Shown here piece after piece: positions 49,101 to 62,100 of a stretch of DNA of 64,000 nucleotides; position 1 is the stretch's first letter; the number at the start of each line of letters is the position of its first letter. The stretch lies in the NCBI GenBank assembly GCA_026724425.1, contig JAIUCV010000007.1, forward strand, positions 18,576,286-18,640,285, given 5' to 3'. Below the pieces are notes generated by a model. It was given only the letters and a program-made list of their open reading frames with translations. It did no database searches and was not told where the DNA came from. The stretch comes from Erythrophleum ivorense (taxonomy: Eukaryota > Streptophyta > Magnoliopsida > Fabales > Fabaceae). The position numbers and the translations under genes are program-made.

Positions 49101-49410
49101 ATTCAACCACCACTTGTGCTACTAGTTACCTCAATTTGCATACAATCAAGGTTTTGACCAATTTTATCAACTTTGGTTGATCTAGTAATCTTATTTAGTC
49201 ATATATGATTGAAAATATCTTATTCTCTTAATATGCTGCTAAATATTTAAATTCTTAATTTTCCCTTGTTGCATTGCAAGAACTCTTTTTGATTACCCTT
49301 GAATTACATTTTAACCATTTCTAAGTTTCTTTTTTCATCTAATTGGGCTTTTACTTCCTCTCATCACCTTATCTTGAGGTCTAGCCTAGTATAAAATATT
49401 GGATATTACA

Positions 49411-50200
49411 TGTAGAGGTAAACCATTGAAGGGAGCTAGCCACCATATTTTCTAATAAATTATAGGTAGCTTCAACATTTAGATTACTAGTAATGCTTCT
49501 ATTGGATACTAAGTCAAGGATGCCTTTGTCTTAGGTAGCAACCTATTGTAAAAAGCATGCACTTATACCCATTTAGAAAATCCATGGTTAGAACATTTTT
49601 TCAACAACTCCTTAAACCTCTCCTAGGTTTTATACAATGATTCATCATCTTGTTGCATAAAGGAAGTTATATCATTTTTCAAATCCACTGATCTAGCTAG
49701 TAAAAGAAACTTAGCTCTAAATTTTGTAGCTAGATTGCCCTAAGTGGTAATGGATCTATCTGACAATGAATTAAACCATACATTGGCTTTATCCTGAAGA
49801 GAAAGAGGCAAAAGCCTTAACTACATTTCATCATTAGATGCATCATTTTGCTTAAAGGAATCACATACCTCTAAAAAATTTGAGAAGTGAGTGTTAGGAT
49901 CTTCCAACTGTGAGCCTCCAAATTACCTTGCCATTAGGAGCATTTTCAATACTGCTTGCTTCATTTCAAAATTGTTTACTTAAATAGCCAATCTTTTTGT
50001 GCTTGAGTGGTATTCTTACATATTCAACATTGCAAAATCATTAACTATTTTTGACCTGATTTTCATCCTCTTGTGCCATATTTCTAGTTGATTCAAAGGT
50101 CTTAGATTTTTCTTCTAAAGCTTGATTAGATGCTTCTTTAGTCCTTCTTGAAATAACACAACTTCTAAACTTTCCATTTCTTGCACAAGAGTTCTTGCAT
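49411..50200 (-). pseudogene. ATH2 gag N-terminal half, decayed
   Basis: The minus-strand frames contain a MAQEDENQ-type segment near 50079, then fragments parallel to the ATH1 capsid region: a VCDSFKQND-like stretch (about 49850), LRLLPLSLQDKANVWFNSL (about 49790), a TTWGNLATKF-like stretch, and YNLLENMVASSLQWFTST ending at 49411. There are several stops, some indels and no intact start. It continues in 41976 and below once H5 is removed. Confidence 0.8.
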
Positions 50201-50333
50201 AAAAGGAGCCTAATCATCACAAAATAGAATAAAAAGGAAATAAAAGCAACACAAGTAAAACTATACACACAACTTAAGTTCAAACAAGTTATGTTAGTAT
50301 TAATATTGATGGGTAAATATTTTGGCACACAAA

Positions 50334-50350
50334 TCCCCAGCAGTGGTACA
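50334..50350 (-). promoter_or_regulatory. ATH2 primer-binding site, decayed tRNA-Asp type
   Basis: The minus strand reads TGTACCACTGCTGGGGA, alignable with TGGCGCCGTTGCCGGGGA with one gap and a few changes. It lies just upstream of the gag relic and confirms the element's minus orientation. Confidence 0.6.
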
Positions 50351-50357
50351 AAATACT

Positions 50358-50537
50358 TTTGTTCTTATTTGAAAGTATACACATAAGTGTAAGTATCACA
50401 ATAGTAATAAAGTGATGAGAAAAGATTGTTTCCTCTTGAATTTTTTGTCAAAACTTGTTAAATACCAAAATTTACACCATAACTAAATGAATCAATTTCA
50501 AGTGATTATATAATATAAAGAAATTAAAGACTATCTA
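50358..50537 (-). repeat. ATH2 5' LTR remnant
   Basis: On the minus strand this piece ends near ACTTTCAAATAAGAAC, before the spacer and primer site. Only about 180 bp remain before E2 begins. The rest of this LTR should lie beyond the E2 insertion and is not in the window. Confidence 0.5.
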
Positions 50538-53500
50538 TATAACACTTCAAAATTAATTAGGACTAATTATGGAGAACTAAGGAATTATTATAAGAAAATT
50601 ATAAAAAATTATGGAGAATAGGAGTTTTAAGGAAAATGATTATTTGGGGCATTTTAAGGTAAATAGTTATTGTTTGGTAGTTTTAGTGAAAAATAAAATA
50701 TTATTATGGATTTGAATTTACTTAGGTAAATACGTCAAGAATAAATTGTATAGGCTCGATTTTTGTTTTATGGAGACCTAATGCATTTGGCCTTGTCTTA
50801 CTTTGGCCCAATACTTAGGGAAAATTTGACCATTTGGATAAATGGCCTATTGGACCAACCCATTTCCTTTAAACCCTAAGAGTAAGCTACCCTTCATTAT
50901 TTTGTATGCTGAATTTAATGTTGGTTACATAACACTAGAGCATTTTTGCACCTTGAGAGAAAGCCTAAGGTATTTCATCATTTTATCTTCAATTTGAGCT
51001 TTTAGAGGGATATTTGGCCAATATGAGTTATATAAAAATTAATCCTCTCATCTTCCTTTACATTTTTGTTCAATTAATTTTACATTTAGTGAATTTTCTT
51101 CTCATCTCAAAATTTAAAAGTGGATGTTTGATTGTTTCCTTGAATAATTTTCGGAGGTTGAGGCTAAAAAGACTATTGGGTAAGTATTTTTCCTCCATTT
51201 TGATATGTTTTATGCTAGTGATTGGCCCCAATGACTGACTTTCATATTAAGATTTAATTTTGTGTGAAAATACAAAGGATTTGGAGTGGGACATTGTTAA
51301 TTTCTGGTGTTGGAAGGCTTAAGTCCAAATTTAGAACTCATTGGAGACTGGATAAGTGATTTTTGGGTAGTTTTAATATTAGGAATGAATGGATAACTTA
51401 CTTTTGTAATAAATGATGACTGATAAATATGTTTTTTTATATATTTTATTCTTTTAAACTTGGGCATTTTAATAATGAATTATGGCTTTAAGACTTTAAT
51501 TAGATAAGATTTTATTTTAGTAGCCTTTTCTATATTTTAAGACTTAATTTGCAAAATTTTAGAATTTTAACGCACAAATCTTTTTAAATGAATTTTGTGA
51601 ATATTCCTATTTCATCTTTTCCAATCTTTTTGTGCAGATTTTCAATGAAAATGAAGGAGCTGACGTGATTGCTATGGGCTACAGCAGAAACGTGGAAGAA
51701 ATGAGCTAAATGAGAGAGAGGAAGCACGAGAGTTTAGCTCAGTTTAGAGTGGAAGAATGTGAGCAAAACAGAGCCATGCATGCAGAGACACGTGAAGAGT
51801 ATTGAAGTAGCTTAACAAAGTACAAGCCGCGGGTTTTACGTGCATGAAGAGAAGAAGCATGAGGAAAAGTGACGTGGGAAAAATATAAAGAAAATGAGCT
51901 AGAGAATAACGCGAAAATGGCAGAAGAAGTTAGCAAAAGCTAGGAGAAGCTATGGGCTGCAAAACACGTGAAGAACTACAGACAAAGAATGAGCACGTAG
52001 CAGACTCGAGCTTGCGTGGAAAGAAAAGAAGAAGAGCTGGGGTCTGACGTGGATAGCTACAGGTTAGTGAGGAGAAAAATGAGCTGGAGCTGAGAACAGA
52101 GCAAGGAGCTAAAGAAGAGACACACACAAAAGTTGATGTGGAAGAAACATGGAAAGATGAGTTGGAAAGAATGAGCACGTAGGGATAAAGTAATGGGCTG
52201 AACACGTGATTCATTAAGGCCGAAAAAGCCTCAGCCAATCCATCATCCAATCATCCAGATCACCCATCCACGCTCCATCTAAACATGTGAGTAGGCTTAG
52301 GCCGATAAGGACAATAAGAAGCCCACGTGAGAGGCAGCATGTGATCATAATTCGGGCAGATCCAAGAGAGCAGAACAAAATGGGCTATAGCATCAGGAGG
52401 CATCATCCATCGAATAAAACATGCACATTCATCTATTCCATGTGACACACTCCATTCTTCCATCATTAATTTACAATTCATCCATCCAGACGCTACATTC
52501 CATTCATATTCACTCCATCCATTCCATTCGCATCCTTCGCCCACTCCATCCACGCAGCAGCACATTCTCCACTTTTCTCACTTCCATCTCCATTCAAATG
52601 AAGCTCTAATTCCCCTTGTGGCTAGCTAAGAGGAAGATCCTTGGTGGAAGCTTAAATCCATAGAGAAAAGCATAAAATTTTGACTAAGATTTTCTTAATT
52701 TTTTACACTTTTTCTTTTTCTTATACATTCTTGGTTGAGATGTATTTGATTGGGAATTTGTGTAGATATAATTAGTGGCTAGTTAGACACTAATTAGAAA
52801 AAAATTTTTTTGATTAATTGATTAGATTAAACACTAAATTTTGCATTTTCCTTTAATTTTTCATGTATGCCATTAAGGTGTTCGATGAAATGCATGAGTT
52901 AGATTATGTGCTTGATTGTTTGATTTGAGGATTCCTTGGTGTTTAGTTGGTTAATTAAATATTTTAGGGTGATAAATTAAAGGCTAATTAATCAATTAAT
53001 CAATCAAATAGAGTGTTCATTGATCTTAAAGACAAGAATTGACAATTTGATGCGGGATTGAGGTTTCAATTCAACATTACTTTGTTAATCTCTTGATTCT
53101 TGCATAGTAACTCAAGATACATTTGCTATGAACACAATTAGGAACTTTTAGACCAGAATTAATTACAATTAGATTAGGATGAGGATAATGGATACCAAGA
53201 GACGAATCCAAAACTAGTCACAAGCCCATCATTCAACCATAATCATACAATTAGGTAGTTAGTTATTTTAATTCAATTTCATTTTACTTAGTTTAAGTTA
53301 ATCAAAACCTCCTTAGTTAGGAAACTTTTAGCTCTCTTATATACTTAAAGAACCCAATTAAACATTGAATTCCATTTCTAAGGGAGATGACCTAGGTTGT
53401 GCCACTAACTATAAAATTTAATCCAACCTAGTTTTATTTTGAGGGTTGCACGACACGACCTGTCAATGACTAAAAATTAGATTTCAAATAATTTAAGATC

Positions 53501-53694
53501 TTTAGAGTGTTGACATTTGTTCTTGGCTTTTGTAGAAATTGGCTCAACTAAGTGAGGTAACCAAGGGTTTGTTTTAATTCCATTTGTATGTTCATATTAA
53601 TTTGATATTTGCTACACTTATATGTCTTTTATGCTAAATGATCGGTTGGTTACTTCTTTGTTTTGGATTGTGAGCATGTCCATGGTGGAGTTGT
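50538..53694 (+). mobile_element. E-family LTR E2, 5' part, interrupted by LTR B and cut by H6
   Basis: It starts TATAACACTTCAAAATTAAT, a decayed version of the E start TGTAACACCCCAAAATTAAT. Blocks align with E3: GGAGGTTGAGGCTAAAAAG (51150) with E3 57545, and CATGTCCATGGTGGAGTTGT (53675) with E3 58014. Solo LTR B is inserted at 51421. At 53695 H6 begins, so the E2 3' part lies outside the window. Confidence 0.75.
51421..53465 (+). mobile_element. T-family solo LTR B, 2045 bp
   Basis: It starts TGATAAATATG and ends CACGACCTGTCA. ATGAC flanks both sides exactly (51416-51420 and 53466-53470), and removal restores E2. CACGTG occurs at 51789, 51965, 52203 and 52324. The 3' third aligns with copy A at 1484-2381. 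TTTTTGTGCAG at about 51637 resembles a splice acceptor and is shared with copy C. It has no internal domain. Confidence 0.92.
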
Positions 53695-56600
53695 TGTAAC
53701 ACCATAATATTATAGCCTTCCCTTTGTCCTTACCTAGCTACATTTCCTTAACTTCACAACTTCCTCAAGAAAATCAATAAAAATAATGCAATATTTTGCA
53801 TTACATAAGGCTTCAAAAATTCATTTTATGCTCTATGGACCCCTTGAACTCCCCAATATCATTCTCTACTTATAATCCATCCATACAAGTCATAAAACAT
53901 CATAACACAAGCCATACAACTCAAGATTCAAGCCGCACATGAGAAAAATTGCAAAATGCTTTCGGATTCCAGTACCAAGATTCTATCATCAACTTTGAAA
54001 ATTTATAATTAAATCTAAAAATATCACAATCCAGTGAATGATGGCTTTCTAGAAAGCTCCAAATGTCAACTATAGGTTAAAATTCATACCAAGCCATGAA
54101 AACACCAGATGGACCATGATTGACAATAGAAAAATACCAAAGGTCCAGCTGCCCAAGTTTACTATCATGGGTTACTAATATAAACTTTAAAAATTGATAA
54201 CTAATTCTAGAAACATAAAAACCCAGCAAACCATACTATTCTAGAAAGCTATGGATGTCTAGTGAAGGATAAAAATAACTTCAAACCAAAACAGAAGCCT
54301 GAAGGCTACAAAAATGGATAGAACAATACTAGAGGTCCTACAATGCCCCTGATATTGATATGAAACTTAAAAATTTTTGTTCTCCCTCTACAGACCTCCA
54401 AATAGGGTGCTCTTAAGTGTTATAGAAATATTATCATGTTTAGTTTATTCTTATAAAATTTCATATCCATTGGACACCATTTGACCCACAGATGACACAG
54501 GGAAAGGAACTAACTAAATGAACAATATGCCCAGCCATTCAAATATTTTTTCCCAACTTTGAAAAATCATAATAAATTCTATAGAGCTCCAATTTAGGTG
54601 TTCTTTGACACTTCAAAGAGATATAGATGATACCTATATGTAGGCTAAATGTCATGGAAAAATTTGCTCATTTGGTCACTTTTTGGTTCAGCACACAAAA
54701 TGGTAACTTTGAAGGCTCCAAATGGTGCCAACTTGCTTCCTTCATTGTTCAAGGCCACTTGGGCATGACCGAAACCATAATCATAGCCTAGGGATACATG
54801 CCATTTGGTTCAAAACCTCTTAGAGCTCATTTTCACTATACTACATGCACACATACACATTGGAAATCAAGTTGCATAAGGGGTCTTTGGTTCAAAATCA
54901 TACATCATCATTCATATTGCTTCAAAATCATTACATACACTATGTCTACATATATTTTGAGTGTGCTCAAGTGTCTGCATCATATATATAACTCATGGTC
55001 ACAATTCTTAACATCGAAATATATTTACAAGGCCCATTTTGCTAGACACATGTCAAAGTCTTGCTCTTTAGGCTTGTTGGCTCCCACTCCTTGGCCTATT
55101 TGGCTCACCTAGGCATGGTTAGATAGTGGAGAGGGAAGAGTGAGATTTTAAGAATCCCAATAACTTTTAACCCTTTCAATCAAACATAAAAGCCATGATT
55201 TCAAGTCCAAGAATGCATGTATGAACCTTTAGCTACTAGTGATCATATATACAATCATTTTCATATTCAAGAAACTTATACATATCACATATTGGCTTTT
55301 AAGAGGATTGGTTTAGTCTCACCCCATTTTCTTAGGACTTTTAGACTTGCCTCATCTATTTTCAAGAGCCTCACTCTTCTTGAGACTTTTGACTTTGTCT
55401 CATCTAATCTTAGAGACTTTTGGCTCATTCTCACCTTTACTAAAGGACTTTTGGCTTCACCAAGATCATTCAAGACAAATAGCATTCATAAAACATATAT
55501 GATGTACATAATGGTACCATGGCATGTAAAAAATAGCCATACACATTCCCATGTCATAAAAAATACATACACACATACAAGACAAGAAAACAACTAAGAA
55601 TGCATGAGAGAAAGGTTAGAGAGCTACCTTAAATCCAAACAGACACAATTTTGCTTAATTGTTCTTCCCCTCCTTTGGTCAAACACTTACAAGTAGATGG
55701 AGTATGTTTCCTTTGGCCTAGACACTCCAAATAGGACCTAATTACATTCTTGAAATAAACTCTAATACCACACACACTTAAAGAAAGTCTACTTGTTCAT
55801 ATACGTCAATTATGGTTTCATAAAGCACCTAATGAAGCAACTACTAGAATTATAATCTTGGCTCCATTCTTTCCTTCAATTTATGACTCTTGACTCCATG
55901 TAGACTTCTTGGAGCCCTCACACAAGCATTTTGAAGAGCTTAACTATATGTTGCTTCATTATGTTACATTATGGAACCTATAGCTCCAACTCTCAATCTA
56001 TGGTTTCTAAATTTTTTCCAATGCTTCCTCTCATATTCTCCCATGATATATAGGTCCAAACTAAGCTTAGAAAAATTTAAAACACTCCCTAGGTATCTGC
56101 TCCAAGTTTGGAGGAGCCTATGCCTCTCATTTGTACCTAAGGAGTTTTCAAGTTTTCCTTGAAGGAGGAGACACTTGGGAGGCTTCCTTGGGGTCTTAAG
56201 AACTCATTTAAACTCTCACATAACCTAGAACACCCTTAGACAAAATCAGATTTTTCCATGCATCTTTGAATGCCTAACTTTGCTATCTTGAATTTTAATG
56301 GTTTTCCTTTAGGTTTCTTTGCATTTCCTAGCTTCCCATAGTCTAAATCCTAGGTTTCATGATTGCTCTTGGTCAGAATTTACTCCTTCCTACATGTTCT
56401 CTTCATGGCTGAAACTCACACCAAAGAAAGCAACAAGAAGGAAGTAAGAAAAGTATTGAAACTACCTTGATTCTAAGCCTTCTCCAAGAGCTTTCTCCTT
56501 TGCTTTAGGCCCCCTTTTGAATTTCTAATCTTTCTCCTCTATACCAGACCTAAAACATCCCCACCTGAGTCAACAAAAGTTATGGGAAAAAAGAGGAGAA

Positions 56601-56759
56601 GGAGGAGAAGAAGGTGGAAGAAGGAAGAAGCATGAGAAAACTTGATTTCTTATGCTTTCTTAGTTGGTTTTACCTCCTCCCTTGCGCTCCCTCTTGTGTG
56701 CCTCCTTGGAGTTGATTTGGGTTGTATTTTAGACTAGCAAAATTAGTTATAAGGGCTAG
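53695..56759 (-). mobile_element. H-family LTR H6 (3' part), cut by E3
   Basis: It starts on the plus strand TGTAACACCATAATATTATA, an H 3' terminus read in reverse. It shares with H4 and H1 the CTCCCTCTACAGACCTCCAA block (54382), the GGACTTTTGGCTTCACC array (55310-55470) and the GAGAGCTACCTTAAATCC block (55619). At 56760 an E-family start interrupts it; the remaining H6 sequence must lie beyond the window. It has no coding frames of note. Confidence 0.8.
55310..55470 (-). repeat. H-family degenerate array in H6
   Basis: The units read AGGACTTTTAGACTTGCCTC, GAGACTTTTGACTTTGTCTC and GGACTTTTGGCTTCACC, in the same register as H4. Confidence 0.75.
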
Positions 56760-59125
56760 TGTAACACCCCAAAATTAATTAAGGTGTTAAAGGTGTTAAA
56801 CATGGATTAAACATAATTAAGAATAATTATTAAGGAATAATTGAGCAAACCATGTGAATGAAAATCTAAAGAGAAGTAAATTAATAACATGGGTTTGAGA
56901 TTTAATTGGGTTGAAACTTCATCTAAGCCCAAATTAAATTAAGTAGGCTATGGTTAGGGACTAATGGAGGCCCAATGATTTTAGGTGCAGACCTAACCTT
57001 TTAATGTGAGACTTGGCCCAAGAAAGAGCACCTAGTGATGGCCCAATCTGATTTAGTGAGATAAAAGCCTAAAACCCAACTTATATAAGCTCTTATAATT
57101 GGCCCAACAACCCTTATGCAAGCCCAAATCAAATGATCTTTTAAAACTTAGCCTAACATAATCAAAATTCTGCAACCCAACTAATAAAATTTGGCCCAAC
57201 AAGCATAAAATCTGAACCCATCCTTTGGATTAACCCATAACCCATTTAGGACCCAACTTAAACCTTAAAAATCATTCTAGCCACCCTTCATTCTGTAGAA
57301 CTACAAGAAACATAAAACACATTTTCGTACGTCCCTTGGAGGCTAGGTTTTCTCCCACCTTCTTGGCCCCATTTCTCACTTCTAGGCTCAAAATCAGCCA
57401 AAGTACTTGTTATATAACTTAATCCCCTTCTCTTTCTCTTCATTTTAACTCGATTAGTTTTTCATTTAGAGCATTTTCACTATACCCACTATACCCAAAA
57501 TCTGAAATGTAGTTGTTTAGGATTTTCTTGGTGAAATTTCATAGGTTGAGGCTAGGGGTGTTGTTAGGTAAGTATAAACTCTTCATTTTGATGCTTTCTC
57601 TTCTAATTTGGGACCCTTATAGCTGATTTATAATATGGGTATTGTTTTTATACGAATTTACTCAAAATTTGAAGTGTTATTTTGAGATTTATGGGGTAGG
57701 CTCAACCAAATCCGAATTTAGTTCTTGTGGTAATTGAGTGAGTATTTCTGAGTAGTCTTATATAGCTTAACTCCTTGAGTAATGGGTTTACTGATATAAA
57801 TTGTTATTAGGGATAGTAATGGTTTGGTTTTGTGTCCATAGGCTGAAGTAGCATTCAGTTAACTCTTAGAGGATTAACTACAAGTGAGGTAACCGGGGAC
57901 TATATTAATTCCATGCATATATCTGCTTTAATTTCATATTTACTGCACATGAATGTTTTGAAATGCTAAATGAATTAGTTGTCTATCTATTGTATTATGT
58001 TTGGACCTTGTGAGTCCATGGTGGAGCTGTGGTGCGGTTGCCACTTATGCATGTGCTTTGATCAGGCACTGGATTATGATCAAACCCCAGATGCACTGAG
58101 CCCTGGTTGTGCCCATTGGAGAGTGGGTGCCTTGGGCGGGCCTCTCCTGATATTATTAGCCTTTAACATATGAAAATATGATTGCTAGTATGGGATAGTA
58201 ATCATTGATAGCCTAATTGTTTCATTTGCTGATATGATTAGTACATATTATGATGCTTATATAATACCATGCATATATGTTAATTAAATTGGAATATATG
58301 AATGGAATTTGCCTTTGGTTACTGAGATTTGTATCTCACCCCGTTTCATGGGATCATACTTTCAGGTGAAGGCTCTTCGAGTAAGGATAAGAGGAAGTAA
58401 GTGGATGAAAATCCATGAGCTCTAACTATATATGAAGAAGGCTATACTTCGACTGATTTAAATAGAGTAAATGTTAAATCTTGTATTCTATTTTTGTAGC
58501 ATCATCATGTAATCATGTTGCCAAGTGTAAGTGTTTGTATTTTGATTACGCGAAATGTATCTGTTGAGGAGTTAGGCCTCATTTTAGCTTGGTATTAGAT
58601 GTATGAACTTATAACATCTGTTATGAACTTTGTTGAACCTATGATATGGTTTATTAGTTGGGAAATATAATTATATGATACATTGGATGTAAACCTAAAC
58701 TTTTATGCATGAAATTTCTAATGGAATATATATTTGAATGATAATTGTTGGTAGCTTATAAAATTCTTGCTATAATCAATTCATGAACTTGTTGATATAT
58801 GATAGCTGGGTTAGTAAGAATTAACACTTAAGTCTTGGATTGGTAACAATAGATAAGCTGGGTAAATTAGATAGAGGAAAGCCATTAGAGCCCCACAATT
58901 TAAGGTAAAGTGACCTTAGGGAGTCTCTAAGGGGAGAATTGAAGTGTATAAGATAAGATTTAGAAGTTGTATGAATAGAAGGTATTTCGTCGTGGCCAAT
59001 AAAGGCAAAGTTGCCCAAGGAGAGGTCTAGAAAGCAATTCGTCGCGGTGAGAAGTGAAATTAGCCGCGGCAAAATATGAGAGGCCAATTTGGAAGTCATT
59101 TAGAGAGTAATTCGTCGCAGCCCGA
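56760..59125 (+). mobile_element. E-family LTR E3, 5' part, cut by H7
   Basis: The start TGTAACACCCCAAAATTAAT is identical to that of E1 over 20 bases. TTATATAAC near 57408 could be its TATA box. Shared blocks with E1 include GATCAGGCACTGG/GGTGCCTTGGGC (58060-58140) and TTTGTATCTCACCCCGTTTC (58328). A GC box array lies at its broken end. H7 begins at 59126, so the terminal few hundred bp of E3 lie beyond H7. Confidence 0.85.
58987..59125. repeat. GC-rich box array in E3
   Basis: The boxes are TTCGTCGTGGCCAAT, TTCGTCGCGGTGAGAA, TTAGCCGCGGCAAAAT and TTCGTCGCAGCCC. The spacing is about 30-60 bp. The GCCGCGGC core is self-complementary. The unit matches the array at 63726-63890. Confidence 0.65.
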
Positions 59126-62100
59126 TGTAACATCCGATCCCTCCGTAAACGTGACAAACGCAATGTTCAGTCTCTCCGTAAACATAAAAAATGGGCCAAA
59201 TATAAAAGGAAGTCCTCGAAATAGAAGGAATTGGGGCCAACTAAAATTATGATAAAATTTTAAATATTAGAAAATGAGGATTTGAGATTTGAGATGCCCA
59301 AAAACCAGAGCCAGAAGAGCTCCGAAAATTTGCCGAAGAAAGTAGGGGTATTTTTGTAATTTTTGAAAAATTTTGAAAATTCACATGAGAGCTTTTTAAA
59401 TCGAAAATTTGACCTTTTTAGGGTTCTCAGAGGCCCCAAATACCATGAGAACCCCTAGAACAGTTGAAACCCCTCCAGTGAGCAATTTTGGTCGTTGGTT
59501 GACCGAAACTTTGACCGAATGGTTCGGAATGGTTTTAGATCCTTTTTGAGTGATTCCAAAGGCAATTCTTATGATTAAGAGCCTAAGAAATATGATGGAA
59601 AAGATGAATTTCAAAAAGGAGTTGAAATGAGCCCAAACAAACAAAACTACAAAGAGGGACTAAATTACAAATTCTAAAAGTTGCTTAAATGAATCCCTAG
59701 CTTATAAAAAATGTCCCTCCTCTGCTCAGATCTCCTCACCCACTCTCTCACATGTTAAAATAGAATTAAGAAGGGCTAAGAGTGGCACACAAGAGGGGAG
59801 GCCAAGGAAGGAAGAAGAAGCTTTGAAAAATGTAAGTTTTAGCCACTTTTTCCTACTCCTTACCTTGTTAAACTTCTTTCCCTCTTCTTCCTCTTCCTTC
59901 TCATGGTTTTGTCATTTAATTTAGTGCTGTTTTGAAGGCAGAACAGAGGTGGAATTTTCGGATTTGGTGAGGGGAGGCTAGCCAAGTGAAAAGCAACCAA
60001 GAGAAAGCAAGAAAACAAGGTAAAACTTCCATTTTTTGGTAGTTCCTTCCTCCCCCTTCCTCTTGCACGAATTTGGACATCATGAGCCCAATTCTTATAG
60101 GCTGATTTTTGTCCAATTTGTGGAGGGATTAGAGGTTTTAGATGGCAATGATTAAGAAGGAACTAATAGAATCAAGAAAGGAGCATTAGGAGACAAAATA
60201 GAACCATTAGGGATCTAAATGCTCCCTTGCAAATCTGATTTTATATGAATGTTCTTAGACTTAATTGAATATTTAAACATGCTCCTAAGACCCCTAGAGA
60301 GCTTCCCACATGCACCTCCCATCCAAGAAAGTAAAGAAATTGCAAGAAAAATTAATGAACTCTAAGCTAGAAAAGTGTAGAGCTCTTGAATACTTTGCAA
60401 AAACTGATTTGATATATGAGTTTCCTTGCATGTGTGAGTATTTGATTGAGCTCCTAAGACCTCTAGGAGGCCTCCCAAGTGTGTCTCCCATCAAGGAAAA
60501 ATTGGAAACCCCTTGAACCCCAAATACTTCCATAATGTCAACCTAGGCTAGAAAGAGTACAAAGGGGAAGTTTTAATTTGTTTCAAGCTTATTTTTGAGT
60601 CATGTAGGATGGAAGAGGATGAAAGGAAGCCTTGGAAAAATTTTAGAAGCCCTAGATAGTGAGATGGAAGTGTAGGCTCCATAATGTAGCATAATGAAGC
60701 AACTCCTAGCTAGGCTCTTTAAAATAATTGTGTGATGACTCCAAGGAGTCTAAATAGAGTCAAGAATCATAGATTAAAGGAGAGAAGGGAGCCAAGATCA
60801 TGAATTCTTGAATTTGCTTCATTAAGTGCCTTATGGAAGCATAATGGAGCCATAAACCAAAGTAGCATCATGTAAAGTGTGTATAATGCCAAGGCTTGTT
60901 CCCATAAGTAATTCATGTTTCTTTTGGTGTGTCTAGGCCAAGAGAAATGGTCTCCACCTCCTTGGGTGTGTGAGGTCAAGGGAGAGGAGTCAAGACTTAA
61001 GGAAAAAGTGTGTAAATACAAGCAAGGTAGCTCTCTCCACCTTCTCTCATGCATGGATGTGTATTTAGCTTGTTTTAGAATGTGTGTATGTATATTTTCA
61101 AGCTAAGAAAAGTATGCTAGCATGCCTTTATATTCCATAATCCTTGATGCCATGTTATGTTTTAAATGAATCTATGATGTTTGTATGAGTTTGCTTGAGT
61201 GAGGAGAGGCCAAGAACTCTTCCCTTTGGTGAGAATGAGCCAAGAACCCTTGAGTTGGTTGAGACATAGCAAAGAGTCTCCCAAAAGCAAAGTGGGCTCC
61301 CAAGAGTATGGTTGAGTCCAAAGCTCTTAAAGAATGGGTGAGGCAAGTCCAAAATCCATGAAGAGAAGTGTGAGGCCAATCCAAACACTTGGGGAACTCT
61401 TGAATGTCTTGTATAATTGATTCACATGCCAAGGTTGCTTTGAAAATGTCCATGACTTCCATTTTTCCATACATGCATTTGAAAAGCTTGTTTTGTACAT
61501 ATTATGCATGATTGAATGGGAGATGAGCTATTGGAATTCTTTGAATCTCATCCCCTCCTCTCCAATGCTCTAATATGCTAGGTGGACCAAGTAGCTATGG
61601 TGAAGGGAGCCAACAACCATGAAAGAAGGAGATTGACAAGCCTAGGCCTAGTTTGTATTCTTTTTGAACAATAATGATGTTCAATGATGTATATGATTAT
61701 TGTAAATGGCACATGACCCTTGAGACACATGTAAATATAATATTATATGATGTTTAAATGTATGAATATGATGTATGACTTCTAGCTTACATTTTGAGCA
61801 TGAGATGCCAAATTATGCAATATGAAAGTATGATGGAAGTGTGCATAAATATGGGTTGAATGGCCAAAATGAGATGCATGAGATTTGGGACCATTTGGGC
61901 AGCTCACACAAGTCTTACATGTACTTTTAGACTTGCCCAAAAGGTGCCAAGACCAAGGGAAATTCATTTGGCAATTTTGGTACCTAATATGGAGCCAAAA
62001 TTGACCATAATGGAACCCTATACCATTTTTTGGCCAAATGAGTTAGTCTTACCCTGAAACTTGGCATGAAATTAGGTCTCATTGAGAGATTTTTGGGAAG

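Larger units (their letters stand above)
41977..49410 (-). mobile_element. H-family solo LTR H5, interrupted by LTR C
   Basis: The right end TTGGATATTACA at 49410 matches the H start on the minus strand. The left end is placed at TGAAACATTTGG (41977), where the ATH2 gag relic resumes. Flanks are TCTAG (41972-41976) and TGTAG (49411-49415), 4 of 5 matching. The net length without C is about 3.3 kb, as for H4. H blocks such as AGATTCAAAGAATCCCAATA (47019) and the CAAATTTTTCTC/GGCTCTTTTAAGCTCC side at 48490-48560 are recognisable, although this copy is more diverged. The left boundary is inferred mainly from the interruption of gag. Confidence 0.6.
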
